This document shows positions 46,193 to 56,010 of a stretch of 64,000 bases of DNA, piece by piece (within the stretch, counting starts at the first letter, position 1; each line of letters starts with the position of its first letter). A program made the position numbers and the translations under genes. The stretch comes from Stratiolaelaps scimitus (lineage: Eukaryota; Arthropoda; Arachnida; Mesostigmata; Laelapidae), in assembly GCA_019614645.1 (NCBI GenBank), contig JABWDB010000005.1:6046001-6110000 (forward strand). The letters run 5' to 3'. The notes under the pieces were generated by a model. It was not told where the DNA came from and made no database searches. It saw only the letters and a program-made list of their open reading frames with translations.

Positions 46193-47640
46193 CGGATTTT
46201 TATGCAATGAGGGTAAACCGATATGTTCAAACCTCGCATCTCGTTGTCACTTCGATCGTGTCGCTTAAGGCAGCTTCGATCGATCACGGCTCAGTGTTGA
46301 GAAATAATGAATTTTCGAGGCCGATATTAGTACAGGCTACAGCGTGTTTCCAACTATAGATTTCGAAGAGCACATTTGCTATTCTACCGGGTTTTTTCAC
46401 TCGATTCCGTCTTATAACGGACAAGTCAATAGAAGCCTGACAGTATCCGTGAGGATGCACGAAGGTGCACGACAACTGTCCTGCACTGGATCGGCCCACT
46501 TTCATGGAGATTGGAAGGTGTCTCTGGTGGTGTCCGTGCGTTTGAAGAAAACTTCCTCCTCTCAAAAGAAAAGAAAAAAAGTCGCCGTGAGAATGATCGA
46601 TGCATCGATTTAACTTCTTGTCCCGTTTGCTTTCATCTCGTCTCATCATAGCAACCGTTTTTCAATACCTATGAAATATCTCCACGTGACACTCGATGTA
46701 TATGCCCTGAACTCAATTCTATCTCCTCGAATGTCAATCGTGCCAAAGTGCCGACATCGTTGGTGTGCCTTAGCTTGATTGAAATATTGACACGACCACA
46801 TCTTCAACCACGTCGCTGATTGTAAGTTGCGATTCTGTGATGCACCCACCTGTCCACGAGTTCAAACGAATGTCACCAGAGAGAAAATAGCGTTTTGCTC
46901 GACTGATTCCACTGCGACACCGGCATTCGGCCAGCCAATCAAACCTCGTGGCTGGTTGTCTATGTAGAGCATATTAAACAAGGTGCTGTATGAAGCACCC
47001 TATTGCTTTTGTTGTTTTTCCGACGCTTTTCCGATGGGTGACTTTTCACGCCCGTGTCTCACCCCACCATCACCAAGATCTGTGTGACAATGACGCGATT
47101 TGCACCACTCGCTGCCGCGTATACAGGTCGCAGATAACGAGATGTTACCAGACCAGCGCATCAGCACACCGTAGACGTGGCCACCATTAGTCGACGGGGT
47201 GAGGTTGTTCATTTCCGCCATACGCTATTCATTGTCCTATTTTCCGTAGCTGCTGATGAGATCAGAATGAAATCCGCGGTGAGATAGCCGCCTCTGTTAA
47301 ACATAGATAGATCGATTGCTCGCCCCTCTCGACATTTACTTCTTGACACAGTATTGTCAGCGCTCTCGTTCGTCATCGAATCATGACGCATGGCTCGCTA
47401 GCCAATTTCGACAACGTGCACATACGCTGTATATACGAGGAGAAAGGATCAGACGCGGCGAAAACCCGCACAAACGGAGCGATTGTGCAGAGAAGAGACG
47501 AAGAAGTCATCAGCCATCAGCATGAATCCACGATCCGAGCCACTCAATCCGGGACTCAATATCGGAAGCAATCGCGAGTTGTAGCTGCCCTCCACAACAT
47601 AGCCGCGCGCACTGATCGAATGCATTGCTGCTCATGAACG
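45312..47640. other. Intron-like or intergenic DNA
   Basis: It contains a (CA)n(TA)n tract at 45753-45786, (AT)n at 46157-46188 and AAT-rich DNA. Frames on both strands at 46284-46649 overlap without splice or start support. Confidence 0.35.
46157..46188. repeat. (AT)n microsatellite
   Basis: Pure AT dinucleotides. Confidence 0.95.
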
Positions 47641-48084
47641 CGCTCACCAACGGAACAAAGGTTCCGTCCGGCCCGGAGCCACCGAAGGAAGTTCGGCAGC
47701 TTCACCCACTTCACCATACCGATCTGCTCTGTGTCGACGCGCTATAGAGGAATGGACGCCAGCTAGCCAGCCATCTGATCGCTGGATGTATGCCTCACCG
47801 AGAAGACAATTGGACGAGTCGTCGTTTGGCTCGAAAGTCCCATTTGGCCGCGGGACGTCGGGGCAGAGGGGTCCAGAGAGAGAGATAGATAGATAGAGGG
47901 AGTGAGAGAGAGAGGAGAGTTTGCGCAGGCTGGGACAAATTTGACATCTGACAACTTTCTCGCTCCGCTTTTCTTGCCACCGGCTCGGCCAGCGGTAAAC
48001 GGTCGACTTCGGCGGCAGTCAGCCAGCCAGTCAGTAAACAGGCGGCCTGTTAGTTTAGCCGCGAAGAATTGGTACAATGCCAAG
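47641..48084 (+). other. Candidate 5' exon with a start codon at its end
   Basis: GC-rich with (GA)n at about 47877-47915 and several initiator-like CAGTCAG motifs (about 48017-48035). It ends with ATG CCA AG followed by GTCAGC (donor at 48085). A start codon two codons before a donor is common in arthropod 5' exons. The next exon was not identified; a long frame simply continues through the donor. Confidence 0.25.
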
Positions 48085-48726
48085 GTCAGCGAACACAGAC
48101 ATCCACATTTCAGCACAGCTACACAGGTTCAGACGAAAGCGGCACACGACTCGATCAGGTGGTCGACGTCTGGCTGCTGCCGCTTCTGCTGCGCGGCCAT
48201 CCGTAGGCCGCAGCTACGAACGAGAATCTCGCATCAGATACTGATCTTCAGCGAATCCGACGAGAGGCTGCTGGTAGTGTGACATGGCCCGCTGAGGCGG
48301 TCGTGACGTGGTGACGTCGGTAGCCGCTGACGTTGTCAGCAGCGACACGGGACATTACTGAATGAACGCTTGCTTTGTTTTGTGTTCGTATGAGTGTTTA
48401 CGTGCGTGCGTCCGTGAGTGGTTGTGCGTCTACTGAAGAGGTGCCGTACATCCACCGTTCGCTATTTTGATCTACTCGGGAAATGTGGACAGTCCCGCTG
48501 CTGGCGCTCAATTGTGCCGACGGGTTGATGAACTCTCCGCCGTTTACTGAACTATACGTGGCGTATTTTTAGTGCGAACTGCACTACAAAAGAAAAGCTA
48601 TGAATCTATCATCATTGGTGTAGCTCTATTATCCATTGGGTTTCGACACTGCGATGTGTTGTCGGTGATTTGTTACCGAGGATAGACCGACCCAATTTTC
48701 GTATGTTAGTGGGGATTTCCGCAGAT

Positions 48727-48757
<31 letters not shown>

Positions 48758-49000
48758 AAGTGAACCTGAACGGTATGCTATCTTCCGACGATTTCTGACA
48801 GTCGATCGGACATAGACAAATAATGAATCCGTAGATTCTCAACATCTCCATCGTTCGGCTGCCATACCAGCAAATAACCATCGGCTGTTGCCTGGCGAGG
48901 AGAATAAACAGTATTTGGCAATAGTCCCCGTGGCTGCGTTCATTAGGGTACCGGCATGAATGGCTGGCTAGGCTGCTTCAAGGGAGCATCGCTAAAAAAC
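48085..49000. other. Noncoding-looking DNA
   Basis: Contains (AT)n at 48728-48756 and GTGCGT/GTTT patches. No gene is supported. Confidence 0.35.
48728..48756. repeat. (TA)n microsatellite
   Basis: Pure TA dinucleotides. Confidence 0.95.
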
Positions 49001-49010
49001 TATATAAAAG
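49001..49010 (+). promoter_or_regulatory. TATA box candidate (TATATAAAAG)
   Basis: A strong TATA sequence 281 bases upstream of the exon at 49291. A start site near 49035 would give a short 5' exon. A MFKNAFNIEMFG reading frame at about 49138-49175 lies in between. Confidence 0.4.
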
Positions 49011-49290
49011 CAAATTCGTCAAAGCGTCCTCTGCCCGCTTTATAGAATAACTGGGTCAATCTCGATATTGCGAGGAATCACCTAGGATAGGCGCCGTCTC
49101 CCGGCGCTCGCCAGCTGTCCACTACTGTTGACAAGCATGTTTAAAAATGCTTTCAACATCGAGATGTTCGGCAGGTTTGGTACAAGAGGGAAATTTCGCG
49201 ATTTTATGAGCTAGGATTTCTAGCGTCCGTGACCGTGATCACAGGATTATCGCGAATGATGTATCAATTTGTTTTTGTTTGCCGGGCCAG

Positions 49291-49476
49291 CGTGTTCTTA
49301 TGAATTATTACGATGATGATTATTATTATTATTATTACAACCTATTCTACAAAAGCGAGCACGCGAGCTATTTCTCGTGGCCGAAAGAGGCGAGACGCAA
49401 CGACAGACCATTCGTTGCCAGATTTCTGAAATGCTTCGACTTCATCGAGGACTGCTGCGAAGAGATCGATCGATAG
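49291..49476 (+). CDS. Candidate small gene, Tyr/Asp-rich then acidic Cys C-terminus
   Basis: Opens after a good acceptor (TTTGTTTTTGTTTGCC..CAG at 49290) and reads 61 codons to TAG. ATG at 49300 could be the start, with the upstream exon noncoding. The first part is Tyr/Asp-rich (GAT/TAT triplets; YYDDDYYYYYY), then NLFYKSEHASYFSWPKEARR, then an acidic Cys-containing end (CFDFIEDCCEEIDR). A TATA box lies 281 bases upstream and AATAAA about 200 bases downstream (49675), giving a compact transcription unit of about 0.7 kb. No signal peptide is visible. No family is recognised. Confidence 0.42.
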   Translation, partial: RVLMNYYDDDYYYYYYNLFYKSEHASYFSWPKEARRNDRPFVARFLKCFDFIEDCCEEIDR

Positions 49477-49674
49477 CGCGCTGTTTCCTCAACAGGAAAT
49501 CACCTCATTAAGTGTCCTCACACATAGGTATGCTTTTCTGTTTGGAAGGGTGCGCGGACGCGCACGGCCAGCGGAAAATATTTACGGAATTCCAAAAAAT
49601 GACAACTTCCAGGCAATCTCTCTCGCTCTCTACCCCGTCTCAATACAAAATATGATTGTTACTCGCGGAGAGGC

Positions 49675-49680
49675 AATAAA
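49675..49680 (+). terminator. Poly(A) signal AATAAA
   Basis: About 200 bases after the stop at 49476, in A-rich context. Confidence 0.4.
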
Positions 49681-49700
49681 AAGTGTCATCATCATGTTGT

Positions 49701-50529
49701 CCAGGAATGCTATACATATATACATATATATCTGTATATTTCCACTGCCTGCCGAACCTCAGGTATGATGCCTCAGTCAGCGGTGGGCTGGCTGGCCAGC
49801 TGCTCGTCGTGCTGGTTGCAATTCGTTCGGAGAATCTATCACTGGGTGGTTGTTCCGCTCTCACAGTGTCGTAGTTTAATGGTCGAGCCGTTGTAGTTGT
49901 ATCGTTGTGCCTATCTATTTACCCATTTACGACAAGCAATCAGCTATGAATGTGTAATAGTTCGGGGCGAAGGTATGCCAGGTATGCTGGTTGTCCGCTT
50001 TCGCTTATTTGTTGTTTGTCGGCATACCCTGTTTGCTGTTGGTGGTCGATTCTGTCCGAGCGTCCGCCGTCACCACCGCTGCTTAATCTCCGTCTCGAGC
50101 ATCGTCGCCACCTCGAGTGGTTTGCTCTCTCGCTGCAGCGGTTTTGCGAGACAGATGATGTCAGACGTAGCAGGTGGTCACACTTCCGAGGTTCGTCATG
50201 GTCACCCACACGTCGGCGCGCCCGCCAGGGACTCTCCAGTGATCTGAAGAATCTGAAGGTGACCGAGGCATGCGGGGATACAGAAGAAAACGTCTCCACT
50301 CAGCGGTTGGAGCGGCGGCGGCAGCGGCGGAGGCAGCAGCAATGAAACTCAATGATAATGATCCTTTAGCCAGATTGCACCCGGGAAGGATGCAACGCTG
50401 GGCAGGGTCCACTCGATGTGGGGGGAATTCAGCCGATTGCCCGCCCTGGTTGGCGGCTCTGCGCTGCCCAATCACACATTTCACAGATTCATTGAGCAGA
50501 TCGCGCGCCGCGTCACGTGAGATGTGACC
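49701..50529. other. No firm feature
   Basis: Several long overlapping frames (for example 49897-50345 plus and 49940-50299 minus) reflect GC content and GCG/GCA triplets. Short TATATAT near 49715-49733. Confidence 0.3.
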
Positions 50530-50781
50530 ATGACTATGGAGAACAACTCGAATGCTAATAATCGCTGCATGTCGGCAGCTAGACAGCGGGGTACTGGAAG
50601 CTGGAAGCCAATTCCAATCGCTGCAGTGGCATCGCGTGAAATCGTCACATCAAAGAAACACAACGACACTAAAATAGCCAGCAAATATCTTCAGCGGTTG
50701 CAGGTTGCCCCTGGGCGAATAGAACTATTTGTAATTAGCGAGCGCTACAATGAATCGGGAATTCAGCTACTGCGGGGATAG
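50530..50781 (+). CDS. Hypothetical single-exon ORF, 83 codons
   Basis: ATG in a favourable context (GTGACCATGA; a second ATG three codons on, in CTATGGA). The peptide starts Asn/Ser-rich (MENNSNANNRC), then an Arg/Gly/Pro block, then a Lys-rich helical stretch (KKHNDTKIASKYLQRLQ) and ELFVISERYNESGIQLL before the stop. No signal peptide or membrane segment is visible. The opposite strand has a shorter open frame over the 5' half. No splice sites are needed. Unknown family. Confidence 0.3.
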   Translation: MTMENNSNANNRCMSAARQRGTGSWKPIPIAAVASREIVTSKKHNDTKIASKYLQRLQVAPGRIELFVISERYNESGIQLLRG

Positions 50782-51029
50782 CAGCTAAATACTGGTTACA
50801 GCGTCAATGGGTTTGGGTGAAATGTTTACGCCGCGCTTTTACCAAGTAGATTTGTGGCGTCAAATTGCACTCGAACCGCGGCATAGCCATCTGTGTATCT
50901 ATTTACACCCCTGGTCGATCTCCCTTATCTGCCGAATGACTGAATCTATGACGTTCATTTTTTGCTAGCACCCGAGCATGATGAGCACACAACTGATGGA
51001 AAACCCGGGGGAAAACATGAATCACCAAT
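50782..51029. other. Short spacer with a B-box-like site
   Basis: On the minus strand a GGTTCGAGTGC B-box-like sequence (about 50866-50876) follows an AGATGGCTATGCC segment, weakly similar to the SINE heads seen elsewhere. Not called as a SINE. Confidence 0.25.
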
Positions 51030-51096
51030 GTTCTAGAGGGTATGTGGGCTCATCATCGGTCCAACGTCTCTGATGAGCACATATACCCTCTCGAAC
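51030..51096 (+). ncRNA. Pre-miRNA-like hairpin candidate
   Basis: Two 26-base arms (51030-51055 and 51071-51096) pair with two mismatches and one G-U, separated by a 15-base loop (51056-51070). The 5' arm starts GTTCTAGAGGGTATGTGGGC and the 3' arm starts TGATGAGCACATATACCCTC. Length (67 bases), arm length and loop size are in the range of animal precursor miRNAs. I recognise no known mature miRNA. It could equally be a small inverted repeat in the upstream region of the gene starting at 51161. Confidence 0.3.
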
Positions 51097-51160
51097 GGGA
51101 GAGGACTCACTCGTCAGGAGGATCTACCTACGTAAGAGCGCGTTCTACTTCGAGAGCACC

Positions 51161-51534
51161 ATGGAGAATCGTGTCGTCAAAAAAGTCCATCGCACATATT
51201 CATTGTCTAAACATCAAACTTCGAACACTGCGATAAGCTTTGTAGGCAGCTTCCGATCATCTCATCGTGGTCCGATCGAATATCAGTTACTGCAGCAGAT
51301 TGTCTGCCGCACGCTCTTAGTCTGCGCGCGTGATTTTTCTGATTGCAGGTGATTGTCGCCACCGTTTTTCAGTTGGTGGACTACCGCCTGATACGAACGT
51401 CTTTGGGTTATCAAGACGAACAGCGCGAGAAGGCATGCGGGAACATTCGAAGGCATAAGTTACGGAAGACGTCAATAGAACAACAACAGCAGCAGCAGCA
51501 GCAGCAACAACAACACTTGGCGTTTATCTCATAG
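51161..51534 (+). CDS. Candidate two-exon small membrane/poly-Gln protein
   Basis: ATG in optimal context (GAGCACCATGG). Exon 1 (51161-51241) has 27 codons with a basic start (MENRVVKKVHR) and ends at TTT|GTAGGC. Exon 2 (51349-51534) follows a strong acceptor (GATTTTTCTGATTGCAG at 51348), in the same phase (0/0), and reads 61 codons to TAG. The junction creates a hydrophobic stretch (TAISF then VIVATVFQLV), possibly a signal anchor. This is followed by a basic region (NIRRHKLRKTS) and 11 consecutive glutamines. The intron is 107 nt. Exon 1 could also be read unspliced for 63 codons. Predicted length is 88 residues; family unknown. The hairpin at 51030-51096 lies just upstream. Confidence 0.42.
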
Positions 51535-51673
51535 GGGAAGGGTGGAGGTAGAGGGCTCTGACATTTAATGAGCGTGTGAAAATTGATGATTTCTCAGTGA
51601 GACTGCATGCTAATTGGCGACAGTGTTGACGATAGTGCGACAACATAAAGATTAGCTACCATTCTGTTCGCGC

Positions 51674-51699
51674 ATGTGTGTGTGTGTGTGTGTGTGTGT
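51674..51699. repeat. (TG)n microsatellite
   Basis: Pure TG dinucleotides. Confidence 0.96.
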
Positions 51700-51874
51700 C
51701 TATGCATCAATACGGTTGAATTTACACAAGTTTTGCGCGCCAGTGGCACTTTGAGCAGCGGCTGCTACCGCCCCGCGAAGATGTGACATGAGCCACGTCC
51801 GCTACCGGCCTAGTACTCGCGATTACCGCCAACGGAACGAGGGAAAGGTCGAACGATGACATTTTCTGACACAC

Positions 51875-51911
51875 ACACACACATAAATATATATATGTGT
51901 GTGTATGTATG

Positions 51912-51947
<36 letters not shown>

Positions 51948-52041
51948 TACATATATATGTATATATATATATATATATACATATATATGTATATATATAT
52001 ATATATATACATATATATGTATATATATATATATATATATG
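51875..52041. repeat. Compound AC/AT array with a 30-bp higher-order unit
   Basis: (AC)n, then (AT)/(GT) steps, then three exact 30-bp units at 51931-51960, 51961-51990 and 51991-52020, each an AT run ending ACATATATATGT, plus a partial fourth. Frames through it (Ile/Tyr only) are translations of the repeat. Confidence 0.95.
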
Positions 52042-52378
52042 CGGCCTGCTTTTCTTCTTGAACATGATTTATAGCGATGCCTGTGCATTATGACGTACGC
52101 CGTTCGTGCGTGGAATGATACACAATAATAATCATACCCGACTCCAATCCTCGTACAGTTAAGAAATCGAATGCGATCAGAAGAAACGTTGTGTAAAAAC
52201 GACTGCTTCATGATCAGCCTCGCTCGTCACGATCAACATGAGGAGGCGTCTTAGAATTTATCAATAGCGCAACCACTGGTGGAGTGTTGCTGCCGTTTGA
52301 GCTGAGCCGAGTGATGTCAGTTCGTCTCGTGCATGGGTCATGATAATACTAATAATAATAATAATAATATTACCATCG
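52042..52378. other. No supported gene
   Basis: Contains a TAA/AATAAT triplet patch at about 52345-52368 immediately downstream of the minus-strand peptide ORF. Confidence 0.4.
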
Positions 52379-52534
52379 CTATGTCGAACAGGCGCCGCAT
52401 AGTCTGACCTGGATGAGACAGATCCTGTATTCCAGGTCGCCGCATATCACGTCGTCGTGATACGGGACGCGTTGACCCAGTGAAGTGCACATGAAGAACA
52501 GCAGATTCAAAACGCAGAATTTTAACAAACCCAT
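52379..52534 (-). CDS. Hypothetical secreted Cys peptide precursor
   Basis: A minus-strand ORF of 51 codons from ATG in a fair context (CTTTATGG). The first 20 residues form a clear signal peptide (MGLLKFCVLNLLFFMCTSLG) with small residues at the cleavage point. The mature part begins near Gln21 with basic/acidic residues and has four cysteines (one in VICGD, one in RICLI, two in RLCGAC). A CAG|GTCAGA site after residue 42 may be a splice donor, in which case only the first exon is seen. The frame also extends upstream to an alternative ATG at 52582. A small secreted hormone-like or defence-like peptide is plausible; no named family is assigned. The plus strand overlaps with an ORF (52485-52715) that is less convincing. 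Confidence 0.42.
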   Translation of the reverse strand: MGLLKFCVLNLLFFMCTSLGQRVPYHDDVICGDLEYRICLIQVRLCGACST

Positions 52535-53762
52535 AAAGCTCCGTTGTTCATTCACAGTAATGAGATGGCATGCTGGGGACATCGAATGGCAAGCCTACCC
52601 TAAGCCGGGAAAATTCAACTATTATAAATATTTGTTTGGCTTTTACGTTTTTTTTTGCACATTGTATATCAGCTCTTGTCAATGCATTGTACATTCAGCC
52701 AGCGCGTCTAGATAATACACACGCAATGACATAAGCAGATGTGAATGCTTTGCTTCAGCAGATACTCGTTCAGGGTCCACAAGCAAATTATCACACTGTC
52801 GTCACCTTCAAATGCTCTCATCGTGTGTCCTGTTTATTAACATGAATTTGAAGTTGTTTCTAATAGAATCTAGAATCTAGCCCAGCGTGGACACCTATCG
52901 ATCCATTTCATTTCCGCTAATTTCTCCCCGGGATCTGGCCCTTCACCCAGCAGTGTGCCATTGCAATTATATTATGTTGACAGCCATATACATATACAAA
53001 GTACAATTTATGCGGATACAGCGAAATGGACGAAACGAAAAGTAACAATGAGTTATACAATATTCGTGAAAGGCGTCCGATCAAATTCACGTTTCTCGGT
53101 ATCTACTCACTAGGCAGCGTGCATTGCTCGTGTAGTTCATGAACAGCGGGTGTTCATCCACCGCAACGGGGCGTGTGTGACGGTTATTACCTGCACGCAT
53201 TTTACATGACAGCATCGCATGTCTCGCATAATGTCTGTATTCAATCCATGTTCGTTCATTGTTTCGTCACATGCCGGCGCTGTCCATGTTTGCCTAGTTC
53301 GATTAATGCCGACGTTGAGGCTACGGGCGCATCTGCTACAGTTATCTAATGACCAGAGGCAGACTACAGCTGGCGGCCTGCCGAGAACGTGCGGTTCGAC
53401 TGGATCTTTTGAAGAGCGCTTTTGATGAGTGTGTCATCATTTGAGGTGTAATTACTAATAATATTATGATACATTTATGTTGTTTTTACCACCCTCATCG
53501 CGTCTATCCTTTGACGGCTATACACGCTGTCAATCTACAAATAACGGTTTGTTTGGGAATGACTTGAAGGTCACTTGTCTTTCTCTTCACTGGCCTCTAC
53601 GTAATGAATTGTTCAAGCGTATACAGGGTGACCTTTAATTGATCAATAAGCACGCGTTTTAAAGTTTGGAAAAGTGTTCAGTAGTGAATATAATAATACC
53701 ATTCTACCGCTAGTAACTACTATCGACGTTTGACCATAGGGCAGGAATTGTTGACAGCCTAC
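52535..53762. other. No firm gene
   Basis: A plus frame at 52488-52715 with a Tyr/Phe-rich hydrophobic end overlaps the peptide ORF on the other strand. A second plus frame at 53219-53425 is open without support. Otherwise nothing is seen. Confidence 0.3.
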
Positions 53763-53990
53763 CTATTTGTTTCCCACGCGAAACCCAGCGATGAAAATGC
53801 AGAAGCATCTCACTTTCATTGCTGCATGCAACAAGAGTTGACTTGCGCCCGTGTCGATCGATAGCAGTGACCATAATCGACGATCAGTGATTGTGTTGAT
53901 GTGCTGCATGGCGTGCGGTCCACCACTGATTTCAAAACACCATGTTGTTTCCTGTCCACGGCGCCGTTTGATGTAACCAAACTTCATTCC
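53763..53990 (-). mobile_element. LTR-retrotransposon protease-like fragment
   Basis: The minus frame contains SLLSIDTGASQLLLHAA, matching the retropepsin active-site pattern (two or more hydrophobic residues, then D-T-G-A/S, then hydrophobic residues). The preceding DRRLW is compatible with the strand before the active site in Gypsy/BEL elements. The second conserved protease region (hydrophobic-IIG-R/N-hydrophobic) is not seen before the stop. No LTRs, primer-binding site or reverse transcriptase flank it, so this is a decayed fragment if the match is genuine. Confidence 0.35.
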
Positions 53991-54590
53991 AGGGTATTTT
54001 TTTTGTTGTTGTTTACAAGCGGTACATTGTCTTTTTGCTAAATTGGATATGTGTATAACGATTATGCATCATGATATTTTATTTAGATGAGCGGTTGGGA
54101 CACAACTCGGACCGGGCGAATCAGCGTGCCTTCTGGGTTGTTGAGACAACGACCGGCACGATTTGCTTAAAACTAGAATTAGACTAGCTTTACGTTACAG
54201 ACTAAATGAATGAATTTATCAACTAATTCCAGAATTCATTAATGACGACAAAAAATACTAACGCAAAGGTGTTCATGGTACGCAAACGGATCAGGCTACG
54301 TCCCGAAAAGTCGGATAGACGCTGCTTTGTAGAGCAAATAATAACGTACTACCCGAGCAGCTATAGGAGTTAAGGTTTAAAGATCTATATGATAAGTTGT
54401 AACATACTATCAAACTTGTACTTAGCTAAGTCTCAAATTTTTCGAGACCCAGAAAATAGTGGGCTGTACTATTATAGATAATTAATAATATGACGTTAGA
54501 TTACCTTCTGCTGAGCCCATCGTATCCGACGATGTAGAAATGGCCGGCGTATGCATTATTGTGTATGAACAACGAACCAACGCTAAAAAA
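53991..54590. other. No supported feature
   Basis: AT-moderate DNA with stops in all frames. Confidence 0.45.
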
Positions 54591-54657
54591 AATAATTGTT
54601 TTTCGAGCTGACCCTCAGCTGTTCCCCTATCTGACAGGCCTCAGCTCTTAACCTTTT
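54591..54657. repeat. Short dispersed repeat, copy B
   Basis: 67 bases, matching copy A (44472-44550) apart from A's 12-base insertion and one substitution. It is preceded by an A-run. Reverse reading gives AEACQIGEQLRVSSKNN. Confidence 0.9.
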
Positions 54658-55303
54658 GTGTATTACTATGAGGACCTGTCGAAGCCACCTTTTCTTATTC
54701 TCTTCTTTCCTCGTACCTGGCAACAATCTTCAGATAATGAAAGATGATAAAGAACTCCAAAGGTTCTAAGCGTCTTACAGGATTTAGTTCGCTAGAAGGT
54801 AAAGATATTAAGTTCATTGGCTTATTAAAGGAACCGCATTTTTCTTTTCTTTCCAAATTCTCCTATATATGTCATGTGAGGTGGGCACTCTAGCCTATCA
54901 GCACTCTAGCCTATAAGCGCTACGTCCACGCCGTTACTTTTTTGACCGAATCGAAACCTTGTGAGACTTTTCTTGAGCTCCGAAAGTTGATGTTAGACGA
55001 CGCTGACTCGCTATTTGAACGACATGGTCTCGGAAGGTTTAACAGATGCATACTCTAGTTGAACCAGCTGGCTCATCCTCGGAACTGTGTTGCAGTCTGT
55101 CTGTTGATTAGCTGTTTTCCTGCTCCAAACGGCGATCGGCCACCTCTGAAATAGCCAATGGCAATCATCAGGCCTGTCGAAGCTGAGAACGTGGCAACGA
55201 TGAAAAGTCTTCTAACGTATTTGTACAATCATAGAGATTGACCGTTTCGGGTCTCCTTTAATGGCAAAGCGTTTGAAGTCGTCATTATGCTTTACTCACT
55301 TAC
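54658..55303. other. Noncoding-looking DNA with a 17-bp tandem duplication
   Basis: At about 54887-54918 the sequence AGCACTCTAGCCTAT occurs twice in tandem with small changes. No gene is seen. Confidence 0.4.
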
Positions 55304-55957
55304 CTACTCTTAATTTCTGTTGAGTCAACTCAATCATGATTACGCCGCCATTCTCTCTACCTGTTCCTCTCCTTCTTTCTCTGCAATACGGACTGATGGA
55401 GAAAGTGCTTGTTTTTCACATGGGTCACGTACGAATACTCCGACAATGACGACACATTACCACATCACGATCTTTGATTAGCTCAAGTAGCCAGTCGTAC
55501 TCGGCGAATCTGTGTGACTGTGATTTATTGGATTTCCGCTTGCGGCTGACAGGCCCTCGGCCCTTCCACCATCAGAAATTTCGCTGTACCTACTGTGATA
55601 TTATCTCTCAAGAGGAAGGTGGGTCTCGGTGTCGACTCGGTAACGACTTCATTATGTTGAAGCTCCTCAGAGTTCATTTCTGGCCGTGTTTCTCTTCGCG
55701 TTGCCCCCTCACCAATCAAATCCATCACTTCACTTACCTCGTTGACTGTCAAATGACAGAACGAAAATTGACCTCATCATGATATCATCGTTGGGCCCCC
55801 CATTGACGTCCGCTGCTTGCAGTCTGTCAAGCAATAAATCCCGCTTTTGTTCCTCGATCAATAAGGCCGCGCGTGTCGAGATCACCTCGTGCACGTTCCA
55901 CCACGGGTGTCGCCGTGGGTAGTGTTGATTTTGGAGAATGTCACTATTTTCCTTCAT
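55304..55957 (-). CDS. Candidate two-exon gene 3' end, unknown protein
   Basis: Minus strand. Exon 1: 55957 (possible ATG) to 55738, 73 codons plus one base, ending at a perfect GTAAGT donor (55737). Its peptide has an aromatic/His block (HYPRRHPWWNVHEVIS) and a helical acidic segment (LLIEEQKRDLLLDRLQAADV). Exon 2: 55380-55304 follows a strong acceptor (CACTTTCTCC..TATTGCAG) and ends at another GTAAGT donor. In the phase set by exon 1 it reads KEGEEQVERMAA and stops at 55340. A different phase is open across all of exon 2 (ENGGVIMIELTQQ), so the join is not unique. The frame upstream (to 56208) is also protein-like. An alternative frame through the intron is open. Family unknown. Confidence 0.33.
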
Positions 55958-56010
55958 AAAATTTTCATTTTCCAGTGAAAACTTGTTGTCGGTTGTTGCG
56001 CGAGTAATCG

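Noticed and set aside
51931..52020. Regular 30-bp repeats that might suggest a CRISPR array
   Set aside because: Units are contiguous AT sequence with no unique spacers, in a eukaryotic context.
51722..52211. Long frames on both strands made of Ile and Tyr
   Set aside because: They translate the AT/AC array and have no independent protein-like part.
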